From assembly GCA_934464705.1 (NCBI GenBank), contig CAKSKB010000019.1, forward strand, positions 1 to 64,000: a DNA stretch of 64,000 nucleotides. Direction: 5' to 3'. Shown in pieces: positions 1-7,712 of the stretch. Numbering within the stretch: the stretch's first letter is position 1; every line of letters begins with the position of its first letter. The position numbers and the translations under genes were made by a program. Below the pieces are notes generated by a model that saw nothing but the letters and a program-made list of their open reading frames with translations, did not search any database and had not been told where the DNA came from. This DNA is from an uncultured Clostridia bacterium (lineage in GTDB: Bacteria > Bacillota > Clostridia > HGM11514).

Positions 1-5
1 TTGAC

Positions 6-48
6 CGAAATGTTTTGTTATGAGTTTACCTCGTAACAAAATATTTCG
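6..48. promoter_or_regulatory. 19-bp inverted repeat upstream of the GTPase operon
   Basis: Arms at 6-24 and 30-48 pair over 19 positions around a 5-base loop (TTTAC); only two positions are G-T pairs when read as RNA. No T-run follows, so it is not a standard terminator of whatever lies upstream of the window. It could be an operator or an RNA hairpin. A second short repeat (TTGCGG / CCGCAA, 85-101) lies just before the -35 box. Confidence 0.55.
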
Positions 49-106
49 AAATGTAACACATCTATTGTAAACCAACAAAAAAACTTGCGGAATTGCCGCA
101 AAGCTA

Positions 107-135
107 TTGAATTTTTTTGAATTTTGTGGTATAAT
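107..135 (+). promoter_or_regulatory. Sigma-A type promoter for the COG0523 operon
   Basis: TTGAAT at 107-112 and TATAAT at 130-135 are separated by exactly 17 bases, about 35 bases before the ATG at 170. An AGGGAAG ribosome site lies at 154-160. Confidence 0.75.
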
Positions 136-169
136 GTATATATAATTTTTTTCAGGGAAGTGTTTATCA

Positions 170-1171
170 ATGACTAAAATTGACATATTTTCGGGATTCC
201 TCGGTGCGGGCAAAACCACGCTCATTAAAAAGCTAATCGAGGAAAGCTATAAGGGCGAAAAAATTGTGCTTATAGAGAATGAATTCGGTGAAATCGGGAT
301 TGACGGCGGTTTCCTTAAAGACGCCGGCGTTAAGATTAACGAAATGAATTCCGGCTGTATTTGCTGCAGCCTGGTCGGGGATTTCGGCAAGGCATTAAAG
401 TCGGTTATCGAAACCTATGCGCCCGACAGAATTTTAATCGAACCTTCCGGCGTCGGTAAGCTTAGTGATGTTATAAAAGCGGCTTCCGCGGCGGAAGAGT
501 ACGGCGCCAAGCTTAACAGCTTTATGACTGTGGTTGACGCAGCAAAGTGCAAAATGTACATGAAGAACTTCGGCGAGTTTTTCAACGACCAGATTGAACA
601 TGCCGGTGTGATTGTGCTCAGCCACACGGACAAGGTTTCGCCTGATAAGCTTGACGCAGCGGTTGCAATGATTAGAGAACATAACCCGGCAGCTGTTATA
701 ATCACAACCCCCTGGGCGGAGCTTTCGGGCAAGGATATTACAGCTGCCGGCGAACATACGCTTGCGGCTGAAATTTCGGAACTTGAGCACGAACATGAGC
801 ATCACCACCATCATCATGAACACCATCACCACGAGCACGGCGATGACTGCACATGCGGCTGTCATGATCACGACCATGAGCATCATCACCACCATGCCGA
901 TGAGGTCTTCGCAAGCTGGGGCATAGAAACCGCCCATACATTTACAGATGATAAAATCAGAGAAATCCTCGAAGCGCTTGACGATTCCTCGGTTTACGGC
1001 ACGGTTCTGCGTGCTAAGGGTATCGTTTCGGGCGGTGACCACTGGATTCATTTTGACTATGTTCCGGGCGAACCCGACGTAAGGCACGGTTCGGCCGGTG
1101 TAACGGGCAGAATCTGCGTTATAGGTTCAAAAATTGATGAGCAAAAGCTTGCGGAATTGTTTGAGGTATGA
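170..1171 (+). CDS. COG0523 (CobW/YjiA/ZNG1-type) GTPase with His-rich metal-binding linker
   Basis: A 333-residue G3E-family GTPase. The Walker A motif GFLGAGKTTL is at residues 9-18, the family's CxCC motif (C63-I-C-C66) follows, and an EPSG motif lies near residue 91. A CobW-like C-terminal domain closes the protein. Between the domains, roughly residues 204-243, is a linker made almost entirely of His, Asp, Glu and Cys, which should bind zinc or a similar metal. Family members act as GTP-driven metallochaperones or insertases in the cytoplasm. The gene has its own promoter and overlaps the region of the next GTPase start, so the two are probably co-expressed. The substrate metal is inference; zinc is the usual guess for His-rich members. 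Confidence 0.9.
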   Translation: MTKIDIFSGFLGAGKTTLIKKLIEESYKGEKIVLIENEFGEIGIDGGFLKDAGVKINEMNSGCICCSLVGDFGKALKSVIETYAPDRILIEPSGVGKLSDVIKAASAAEEYGAKLNSFMTVVDAAKCKMYMKNFGEFFNDQIEHAGVIVLSHTDKVSPDKLDAAVAMIREHNPAAVIITTPWAELSGKDITAAGEHTLAAEISELEHEHEHHHHHHEHHHHEHGDDCTCGCHDHDHEHHHHHADEVFASWGIETAHTFTDDKIREILEALDDSSVYGTVLRAKGIVSGGDHWIHFDYVPGEPDVRHGSAGVTGRICVIGSKIDEQKLAELFEV

Positions 1172-1173
1172 TT

Positions 1174-2124
1174 ATGAAAAGCAAAGAGATACCTGTATAT
1201 TTATTCACCGGTTTTTTGGAAGCCGGCAAAACCAAGGGAATATCCGGTACGCTGGCGGATAAAAGATTTAACTCCGGCGAGAACACGCTTTTGCTGGTCT
1301 GCGAGGAGGGAATTGAAGAGTATGAACCCGAGAAGTTCCCGAATACAACTGTCTTTATTGAGGAAGTCGATGACGAATCGCAGCTTACACCCGAATTTTT
1401 TGAGGAAATGCTCAAAAAACACAAAATCGACCGCTGCGTGGTGGAATACAACGGCATGTGGATGCTTGACACTCTCTACCGTGCGCTTCCGGAAAACTGG
1501 TTTGTGTATCAGGAAATTATGTTTGCGGATTCGGAAACTTTTCTTACCTATAATTCCAATATGAGGAGCCTTATGGCAGACAAGCTGCAAAGCTGCGAGC
1601 TGGTTGTGTTCAACCGTCCGAATGAAAATACCGACCGTATGGAATTTCATAAAATTGTGCGGGGGCTTTCAAGGCGTGCGGCTATTTGCTATGAACTTCC
1701 GGACGGCACAATGGAATACGATGAAATTGAGGATCCGCTGCCGTTTGATCTGGATGCTCCGGTAGTTGAGATTGCGGACCGTGATTATGCGGTTTTCTAC
1801 CGTGATTTTTCGGAGGATATGGAAAAATACATCGGCAAAACCGTTAAATTCAAGGGTATTATTGCGGTTGAAAATAAGTTTCCGAAAAACACTGTTGTTA
1901 TCGGAAGGCATGTTATGACTTGCTGCGAAGCCGACATCGCTTACAACGGCATTGTGTGCAAATTCAGGCGTGATGTGAATTTCAAAACCCGCGACTGGGC
2001 GGTTGTGACGGGCGTTATCAGGTATGAATACAACAAGCTTTACAAGGGTGACGGTCCGGTTATCGACTGCTCGAGCTTTGACTATTCCGCCCCCGCAGAC
2101 CCCGAGCTTGCTACATTTTATTGA
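1174..2124 (+). CDS. CobW-like GTPase with YcgQ/DUF1980-like C-terminal domain
   Basis: The N-terminus carries a P-loop, GFLEAGKT, at residues 13-20, resembling the COG0523 GTPases. The C-terminal third, with a VMTCC motif about 80 residues from the end, resembles the C-terminal domain of the YcgQ (DUF1980) family; proteins joining both halves are known as permease-subunit and GTP-binding fusions (TIGR03943-like). No membrane segment is seen here, so any permease partner would be encoded elsewhere. ATG 1174 is preferred over ATG 1168 because the GAGG ribosome site (1163-1166) is then 7 bases away. The gene follows the His-rich GTPase directly, which supports a shared role in metal handling. 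The CxCC motif of classic COG0523 proteins is not evident. Confidence 0.75.
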   Translation: MKSKEIPVYLFTGFLEAGKTKGISGTLADKRFNSGENTLLLVCEEGIEEYEPEKFPNTTVFIEEVDDESQLTPEFFEEMLKKHKIDRCVVEYNGMWMLDTLYRALPENWFVYQEIMFADSETFLTYNSNMRSLMADKLQSCELVVFNRPNENTDRMEFHKIVRGLSRRAAICYELPDGTMEYDEIEDPLPFDLDAPVVEIADRDYAVFYRDFSEDMEKYIGKTVKFKGIIAVENKFPKNTVVIGRHVMTCCEADIAYNGIVCKFRRDVNFKTRDWAVVTGVIRYEYNKLYKGDGPVIDCSSFDYSAPADPELATFY

Positions 2125-2138
2125 TAAGGAGATAATCT

Positions 2139-4004
2139 ATGCTTAAATACGAGAGTGCCCCGCACGGCAGATTTATTATATTTGAAAACAAAGAAGCATT
2201 TTGCGAGCATGAGTTTAAGTTTGACATTTCATTTGACGAGTTTTTGTGCTCATACCGTGACAGACCGTTTTTTATGAATGCGGTTTCCGGGAAAGATGTT
2301 TCGGAAATTCCGCCCGAAACGCAGTTTCTTCTCACTAAATCCGGTAAAGAATATACAGTGCTTTTCCCGTTGGCTGACAGTGCTTCGAGAACGAGTCTCT
2401 GCGGCGGCAAGAAGCTTTCAATCTGCGTGGAAACAGGGGATCGGAATGCTCCCGTTAAATCCGGTATTGCCGCATACATGGCGACGGGTGAGTTTCCTTA
2501 TGCGCTGATTTCTTCGGCAATGGAGGATATTTCAAAGCGGCTCGGTACCTTCCGCCTGAAATGCGATAAGGCCGTACCGAAATTTATGAAATATTTCGGC
2601 TGGTGCACCTGGAATGCGATGGATATTGATGTAAGCACCGAAAAGCTTATTTCGGGCTTAGAATCCTTCGGCGAATTTGTTCCGAAATTTTTGCTTCTTG
2701 ATGACGGCTGGCAGACCACAAACGATTCATACGGCGCAAGAGGACAGTGGAAGCTTTCGTCCTTCATGTGCAATGCCAAGCTTGACGGCGGTTTAAAGGC
2801 AACAGTCGAAAAATGCCGCAAATTCGGCGTTGAAAGCTTTTTCGTATGGCATGCTCTTATGGGATATTGGGGTGGAATTGACCCCGAATCGCCCGAGATG
2901 AAAAGATATAATCCCGAGCTTAAGTTTGCGAAATTCAATAAGTATTTACATAAAAATAACGAGCAGGCGTGTGAGGGCAACGAAATATACTACGGTTTGG
3001 CGGCGAACGATAAGATTTTCGATTTTTATAATGATTATCACAAATATCTTGCCGCGGAAGGCGTTGACGGCGTTAAGGTTGATACACAGTATTACGGCGA
3101 AGCGGTTTCCGAAGGGCGGGGCGGCAGAGCAGCGCTTTACGAAAAACTCAGGGAAGGGCTTGAAGCGTCTGTCAATCTCAATTTCGGCGGCGAACTGATA
3201 AACTGCATGTCCGGCGGAAACGATATTACATACCGTCTGAAGGCTTCCAACATGACCCGTACATCGGACGATTTCTATCCTGAAATTCCCGAGTCGCACG
3301 GTGAGCACATATATAAAAATGCGGTGAACAGCCTGTTCACAAGGGATATTACACTTTGCGACTGGGATATGTTCATGACCGACCATGAGTTTGGTGCTTT
3401 TCATGCGGCGGCAAGAGCGGTTTCCGGAGGACCTGTCTATGTGACGGACAAAATCGGCGAGCATGATTTTAATGTGATTGCGGCGCTCAGAATGTCCGAC
3501 GGCACCGTGCCGATGTGCACCGAGACGGCTGTTCCGACGGTTGACTGCCTTATGCAGAATCCGAAGACTTCCGATGCGCCGTTTAAGATTATGAACCGAA
3601 ACAAATTCGGCACCGTTATTGCTGCGTTTAATATGAACAAAGATGAAAATGAAGTTTCCGGCAAGCTTGATTTTCTTTGTTATTCCTACAAGAAGCAGAC
3701 TGCGGTTTCTGGCGGATTTTCTGTTTCTGCCAAGGATTTCGATATTTTCACAAAGTCCGATATCACAGACGGTTTCGGCATTTTCGGTCTTACAAAGTTT
3801 TACAATATGGGCGGTACGGTTGATGAATTTAAGATAATCGACGGCTGTGCGTACATAAAGCTTCTTGATACGGGAAGATGCGCCGCATACTGCGATGTTC
3901 AGCCGAAAGAAGTTATTTGCGGCGGAAAACAAATTGGTTTTTCATATGATAACGGTTTGGTATTTTTCGACGCCGATGACAAGGAAGTTTTGATTAAAAA
4001 ATAG
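2139..4004 (+). CDS. GH36 alpha-galactosidase / raffinose synthase-like (Sip1-type) enzyme
   Basis: A 621-residue cytoplasmic glycoside hydrolase without signal peptide. GH36 landmarks are in order: FGWCTWNAMD (about 153-162), LLLDDGWQ (about 186-193), VKVDTQ (about 313-318) carrying the likely nucleophile Asp, and a SDDFYPE segment (about 376-382) with the likely acid/base Asp. The overall shape resembles the plant raffinose synthase/seed-imbibition subgroup rather than classic AgaA. It should cleave or transfer alpha-galactosides taken up by the cell. A strong AAGGAG site precedes ATG 2139, and only 14 bases separate it from the GTPase gene, so it may be read through from the same promoter, although no functional link is obvious. 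Confidence 0.85.
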   Translation: MLKYESAPHGRFIIFENKEAFCEHEFKFDISFDEFLCSYRDRPFFMNAVSGKDVSEIPPETQFLLTKSGKEYTVLFPLADSASRTSLCGGKKLSICVETGDRNAPVKSGIAAYMATGEFPYALISSAMEDISKRLGTFRLKCDKAVPKFMKYFGWCTWNAMDIDVSTEKLISGLESFGEFVPKFLLLDDGWQTTNDSYGARGQWKLSSFMCNAKLDGGLKATVEKCRKFGVESFFVWHALMGYWGGIDPESPEMKRYNPELKFAKFNKYLHKNNEQACEGNEIYYGLAANDKIFDFYNDYHKYLAAEGVDGVKVDTQYYGEAVSEGRGGRAALYEKLREGLEASVNLNFGGELINCMSGGNDITYRLKASNMTRTSDDFYPEIPESHGEHIYKNAVNSLFTRDITLCDWDMFMTDHEFGAFHAAARAVSGGPVYVTDKIGEHDFNVIAALRMSDGTVPMCTETAVPTVDCLMQNPKTSDAPFKIMNRNKFGTVIAAFNMNKDENEVSGKLDFLCYSYKKQTAVSGGFSVSAKDFDIFTKSDITDGFGIFGLTKFYNMGGTVDEFKIIDGCAYIKLLDTGRCAAYCDVQPKEVICGGKQIGFSYDNGLVFFDADDKEVLIKK

Positions 4005-4023
4005 ATTGCGGCGGGTGATATTC

Positions 4024-4362
4024 ATGATTAGTTCCGAGAACCTTGACAGACTTTTAACCGAGGTATCATGCGAACTCAAAAAAATATTCGGCGGCAAGCT
4101 TGAGTATCTGATTTTATACGGTTCATATGCACGCGGAGAGCAAACCGACGGGTCTGATATTGATGTTTTTGCGCTTGTTGATTTGGATAGAGAACAATTG
4201 CAGAAGTACCGCAGAACCGTTTCGGAAATTTCCGGTGAGATTGATTTGAAGTATGATTGTTTGCTTTCAGTTAAACTGCAGGATTCCGAAACTTTCAGGC
4301 GGTACCGTACGGCGTTGCCTTACTTCATTAATGTTTTGGAAGAGGGTGTAAGGATTGTATGA
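4024..4362 (+). CDS. MNT-type nucleotidyltransferase (MntA-like antitoxin)
   Basis: A 112-residue minimal nucleotidyltransferase. The defining motif GSYARGEQTDGSDIDVF is at residues 33-49, giving the GSx10DxD metal and nucleotide site. Such proteins pair with HEPN-domain RNases; in characterised pairs the MNT protein AMPylates the HEPN partner and silences it. ATG 4024 is preferred over an upstream TTG at 4006 because a GGGTGAT ribosome site lies just before it. The HEPN partner overlaps the stop codon but is broken by a frameshift, so this antitoxin may be an orphan in this strain. Confidence 0.85.
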   Translation: MISSENLDRLLTEVSCELKKIFGGKLEYLILYGSYARGEQTDGSDIDVFALVDLDREQLQKYRRTVSEISGEIDLKYDCLLSVKLQDSETFRRYRTALPYFINVLEEGVRIV

Positions 4363-4757
4363 AAAAGCCGTGTCGGATTTAGCTTTATACAGAATTGAAA
4401 AAGCAAAAAGTGACCTTGCGGATGCGGTAAAAACATTGGAACTTGATATGCTTGATACGGCTGCAAACCGGTCTAATTATGCTATATTTCATGCCGCCCG
4501 TGCCGTTTTTGGCACTCGATAAGCTTGATTTCAAGCGTCATTCCGGTGTTATATCCAATTTTCAAAAACTTTATATTAAAACCGGTATTTTTGATAGAAA
4601 GATGTCCGTTATTATTAAAAGTGCATTTGATATGCGATCAGACAGCGATTATGAGGATTTTTATATAGTATCCCGAGATGAAGTGAAACGGCAGGTCGGA
4701 GAAGCCGGATTTTTTGTGTCAGAAGTTGAAAAATATATTCTAAAAGCTATTGACTAA
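4355..4757 (+). pseudogene. HEPN-domain protein, frameshifted (partner of the MNT gene)
   Basis: Reading from TTG 4355 (GAGGGTG site at 4342-4348) gives a HEPN domain with NRSNYAIFH, an Rx6H form of the HEPN catalytic motif. The frame ends early at TAA 4520-4522. The rest of the domain, from LALDKLDFKRHSG to the end, continues in another frame to 4757. The junction is a run of five T's at 4506-4510; four T's would restore one continuous protein of about 133 residues. This could be a true inactivating mutation, slippage-based phase variation, or a sequencing error. If intact it would be an RNase toxin or defence effector controlled by the MNT gene it overlaps by eight bases. Confidence 0.85.
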
Positions 4758-4778
4758 GCTTTTCGTAAGTGGTATAAT
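4750..4778 (+). promoter_or_regulatory. Sigma-A promoter for the riboswitch-folT unit
   Basis: TTGACT (4750-4755) and TATAAT (4773-4778) are 17 bases apart. The -35 box lies at the very end of the HEPN reading frame. Transcription should start a few bases before the aptamer at about 4785. Confidence 0.8.
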
Positions 4779-4784
4779 AGATAT

Positions 4785-5004
4785 TGCAAAGTAGGATTCG
4801 GTGCGTTAAGTGAGGAAGGAACGGGAAGTTGTCCTTTCTACGAAAAGCCGTGCGGAATTATCCGCTCACGGCTTGCGGTGCCGTTTCCGCATTCCGTTGC
4901 TGCATCTTGTGATTTTGACGGCAGTTTATATTTCTGCCGCTTCGCCGCTTTCGGCGGAGATTTAATTGCCTTGATTTCCTTTTTGCAGTGATTTGCAGAA
5001 AGGA
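4785..5004 (+). promoter_or_regulatory. THF riboswitch (aptamer about 4785-4867) with SD-sequestering hairpin
   Basis: The stretch 4790-4867 follows the tetrahydrofolate riboswitch layout: a GGATTC strand of the closing stem, GCGTTAAGTG, a GGGA-GTTG loop, ACGAA, then GAAT and ATCCGCTC on the return strand. A competing hairpin (AAGCCGTG / CACGGCTT) overlaps the 3' side of the aptamer. Further down, TCCTTTTTGC (4977-4986) pairs with GCAGAAAGGA (4995-5004), burying the folT ribosome site in a 10-bp stem. This suggests control of translation start. The family assignment is from remembered consensus; the switching mechanism is inferred from the pairings. The downstream gene is a folate transporter, which fits the ligand. 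Confidence 0.85.
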
Positions 5005-5012
5005 TTTTTATT

Positions 5013-5534
5013 ATGAAAAAATTAAATGTAAGAAAGCTGTGTGTGCTCGGTATGCTAGCAGCTTTAACGGTTGTGCTCGGCTTTTTCGCAACCTGGAGAA
5101 TCGGTGCTTCAATCAAGATTTCGCTGAAATTCAGTTCGGTTTATGTGTCGGCGGTTCTTTTCGGACCGTGGATCGGCGGTCTTGTCGGTGCGGCATCTGA
5201 CATAGCGTCTTTCATCGCAAATCCCGTTGCCGGTTTTATTCCGCTTGTAACGGCTGCCGAGTTTGTAATCGGTGCAGTCTACGGATTTTTCTTCAGAAGT
5301 GTTGTCTTTGACACTCCGAAAATTCCGAGAACCATCGTTTGCTGTGCCGTTCAGGCAGTTTTTGCCGACGCTCTTTTTAAAAGCTTTGCATTGGCATATT
5401 CGTTCGGTTCGGGTTTTGCGGCAATGCTCATATCAAGACTCCCGGCGGTCGGTATTAATTTTGTCATCCAGGTTGTAATAATTTCGGTGCTGAATGTCTA
5501 TATGGAAAAATTCAAAAGTATTTGTTATAAATGA
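5013..5534 (+). CDS. folT: Folate ECF transporter S component
   Basis: A 173-residue, very hydrophobic protein with about five or six membrane helices, matching FolT-type substrate-binding subunits of energy-coupling factor transporters: a basic N-terminus (KKLNVRKL), a GMLAALTVVL first helix, and a conserved GxxxGAASDI segment near residue 56. It binds folates and works with the shared EcfA/A'/T module encoded elsewhere. The THF riboswitch upstream gives independent support for folate as ligand. The ribosome site AAAGGA (4999-5004) lies within the regulatory hairpin. Its last ten bases overlap the end of the convergent gatD gene. Confidence 0.9.
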   Translation: MKKLNVRKLCVLGMLAALTVVLGFFATWRIGASIKISLKFSSVYVSAVLFGPWIGGLVGAASDIASFIANPVAGFIPLVTAAEFVIGAVYGFFFRSVVFDTPKIPRTIVCCAVQAVFADALFKSFALAYSFGSGFAAMLISRLPAVGINFVIQVVIISVLNVYMEKFKSICYK

Positions 5535-6247
5535 CCGAGGTATTTGCTGATTATAAATTCCCGTGCTTCGGTTTCGGCGGAGTCATCAAGCGGCGCAAGA
5601 TGCACTTCGCCGTATTTTTTTTTGAGTGCGGCGGACAAAATATAATCTGTAAGCTTCGGGTTCGCCGGAAGAACCGGACCGTGAAGGTATGTTCCGATTA
5701 CATTTTTATATATAACGCCTTCGCATTTGTCCTCGCCGTTGTTTCCGCAGCCGTAAAGCACCTTGCCGAGAGGCTTTGCTCCGTTTGTGTATGTTCTGCC
5801 GCCATGGTTTTCAAATCCCACTATATAATCGTCGAAAATGTTGCTTTTTAGAACCACTTTTCCGATTAATCTTCCCGGTTTTTGCTCAGTATAAATATCA
5901 ACAAGCGAAAGACCTTCGATTGTATCGTTCCCAAGCTTATAGTAATTTCCCAAAAGCTGATACCCTCCGCAGACCGCCGCAAGGCAGCCGCCGTTTTCAA
6001 CATATTCCTTGATTTTTTCACGCTGTTCCAGAAGCTTTTTGCATACCAGCTTTTGCTCTCTGTCGCTTCCACCGCCCAAAAAAACTATGTCTTTATCCGA
6101 AAAATCGGGTGTATCGTCAATTTTGTATTCACTGACCTCCGCTTCGATTCCGCGCCATTCGAGTCTGCGCCGAAGAGCTGTTATGTTGCCCTTGTCGCCG
6201 TACAGATTAAGAAGGTCGGGGTAGAGGTGGCATATATTTATTTTCAT
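5525..6247 (-). CDS. gatD: Lipid II isoglutaminyl synthase, glutamine amidotransferase subunit
   Basis: A 240-residue class I (CobB/CobQ-like) amidotransferase. The nucleophile is Cys93 in AAVCGGYQLLG and the catalytic His189 lies in GTYLHG, the same positions as in characterised GatD proteins. It releases ammonia from glutamine and passes it to MurT, which amidates D-Glu of the lipid II stem peptide. It overlaps murT by four bases (6244-6247), a coupled pair. The 3' end overlaps folT tail to tail. Confidence 0.95.
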   Translation of the reverse strand: MKINICHLYPDLLNLYGDKGNITALRRRLEWRGIEAEVSEYKIDDTPDFSDKDIVFLGGGSDREQKLVCKKLLEQREKIKEYVENGGCLAAVCGGYQLLGNYYKLGNDTIEGLSLVDIYTEQKPGRLIGKVVLKSNIFDDYIVGFENHGGRTYTNGAKPLGKVLYGCGNNGEDKCEGVIYKNVIGTYLHGPVLPANPKLTDYILSAALKKKYGEVHLAPLDDSAETEAREFIISKYLGHL

Positions 6248-7590
6248 TTCAGTTCCTCGCTTTCGGAAAGTTCAGTCAGGATTTTATGCGTCGGAAACAG
6301 CGCTGTATAGTTTACAAGCACATAAAGAATTCTGTTTTCAGTTTTGATAAGCTCGCATATTGCAGATTTTACATCCGGATTGTTTTCGATATTTTCCATA
6401 TCGGAATACTTCAGACGAAGGTACATATCGCGGCACCTTATGCCGGATGTGATAATATTTTTGACCGAATCTGCCGAAAGCTTTTCAAAGTCCACATCCC
6501 ACAGCCACGAAACATCCGTTCCGTCCTGAAGCCCGTCGTTTATCACGATAACGGCGTCCTTATCGGATTTGTCAAGAAGGACTGTCGATATCGCCTGATT
6601 AAAACCGGCGGGATTTTTTGAAAGATTAAGCACAACCGTCTTTCCGCTGATTTTAAATTCTTCCATTCTGCCAACCTGCGGTTTGTAAGTTTTGAGTATC
6701 TCGGAGAATTTTTTCTTGTCAAGACCGCATATATCAAATACCGAAAACGCCGCCAGAACATTGTAAATATTGTAAAGTCCGCGGTAATTGAGGGATACAT
6801 GGGTATCGGCTATTTCAAATTCAAGACCGTTTTCAAAATGAATGTTTGCAGCTTCAAAATCAGGCTTCGGGCGCCCGAAATCGCAGTTCGGACAGCGGTA
6901 AATTCCGAGCTGGCTGTAATAATATCTGTCATATTCAAGCTGTTTTCCGCAAACGGGACAGAATCTGCCTTCCTTGGTTTCGTCCGATTCAATTCCGAGG
7001 TCGCAGTCAATTCCGAAAAATTTCATCGGAAGGCTTTCCTTTTTGCTGAACTGAACACAAAGCGGGTCATCGGCATTCAAAAGCAGCGTTGTATTGCTTA
7101 GTTTTTTGAACGCAGAATCAAGCTTTTCTGCGGTTATGTCAATCTCTCCGTAACGGTCAAGCTGGTCACGGAACAGATTTGTAAGCAAAACGATGTCGGG
7201 CTTCATGTAGTCAAAAACCCTTACGGCATAGCCTTCATCAATCTCTATGCACGCAAAGTCCGCATTGAGCCGTCCGAAAATGTCGGCTTTGTTAATAAAT
7301 GCTACGATAACGCCCTCAATCATGTTGGCGCCGAGGTTGTTGCACACAACGCTTTTGCCCGAGTCCGTCAGAGTTTTATATATGAGGTTGTTGGTTGTGG
7401 TTTTTCCGTTTGTGCCGCATACGGCGATTATTTTTTCACGAACCTGCTTTGAAAGGTCGGTAAGAATCTCAGGGTACAGCCGCACGACTATCTTGCCGGC
7501 GGCATTCGTGCCGTTATGCCCTATAAGACGGCAGAAAAAGCCGAGTGTTTTTGTAAACCATATGCACAGTAATCTCATCAAATAATTCAT
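6244..7590 (-). CDS. murT: Lipid II isoglutaminyl synthase, Mur ligase subunit
   Basis: A 448-residue Mur-ligase-like protein. The ATP site GTNGKTTT is at residues 59-66, and two CPxC pairs around residues 208-235 form the zinc-ribbon insertion characteristic of MurT. The C-terminal DUF1727 domain ends the protein. With GatD it converts the D-glutamate of lipid II to D-isoglutamine on the cytoplasmic membrane face, a standard modification in Gram-positive cell walls. A GGAG ribosome site precedes the ATG at 7590. It may receive transcription from the large gene at 7711-10551, 120 bases upstream on the same strand, because no terminator facing that way is seen. Confidence 0.95.
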   Translation of the reverse strand: MNYLMRLLCIWFTKTLGFFCRLIGHNGTNAAGKIVVRLYPEILTDLSKQVREKIIAVCGTNGKTTTNNLIYKTLTDSGKSVVCNNLGANMIEGVIVAFINKADIFGRLNADFACIEIDEGYAVRVFDYMKPDIVLLTNLFRDQLDRYGEIDITAEKLDSAFKKLSNTTLLLNADDPLCVQFSKKESLPMKFFGIDCDLGIESDETKEGRFCPVCGKQLEYDRYYYSQLGIYRCPNCDFGRPKPDFEAANIHFENGLEFEIADTHVSLNYRGLYNIYNVLAAFSVFDICGLDKKKFSEILKTYKPQVGRMEEFKISGKTVVLNLSKNPAGFNQAISTVLLDKSDKDAVIVINDGLQDGTDVSWLWDVDFEKLSADSVKNIITSGIRCRDMYLRLKYSDMENIENNPDVKSAICELIKTENRILYVLVNYTALFPTHKILTELSESEELK

Positions 7591-7710
7591 AAAGATTTCT
7601 CCGATTTTTTGAATATTTTATTTTCAAAAGGGGATAATAGCATTGACCTCATAAAATATACTGAGACCCCCTTATTTGTTTTTCTTTTGCGGCTTTTTGC
7701 CGCTCTTTTT
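7591..7710 (+). promoter_or_regulatory. Intergenic segment with possible short plus-strand RNA
   Basis: On the plus strand, TTGAAT (7609-7614) and GATAAT (7633-7638) are 18 bases apart. A GC hairpin (7689-7703) followed by a T-rich tail lies about 45 bases downstream. This could make a roughly 65-base RNA antisense to the murT upstream leader. There is no open reading frame of note. Confidence 0.25.
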
Positions 7711-7712
7711 TT
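7689..7712 (+). terminator. Intrinsic terminator, plus strand
   Basis: GCGGC (7689-7693), loop TTTTT, GCCGC (7699-7703), then TCTTTTTTT. It faces the plus strand, where no gene precedes it, and sits at the stop codon of the opposing gene. Confidence 0.5.

Noticed and set aside
434..1087. Long minus-strand frame opposite the His-rich GTPase
   Set aside because: Met/Val-rich composition is the mirror of His codons; no ribosome site and no family.
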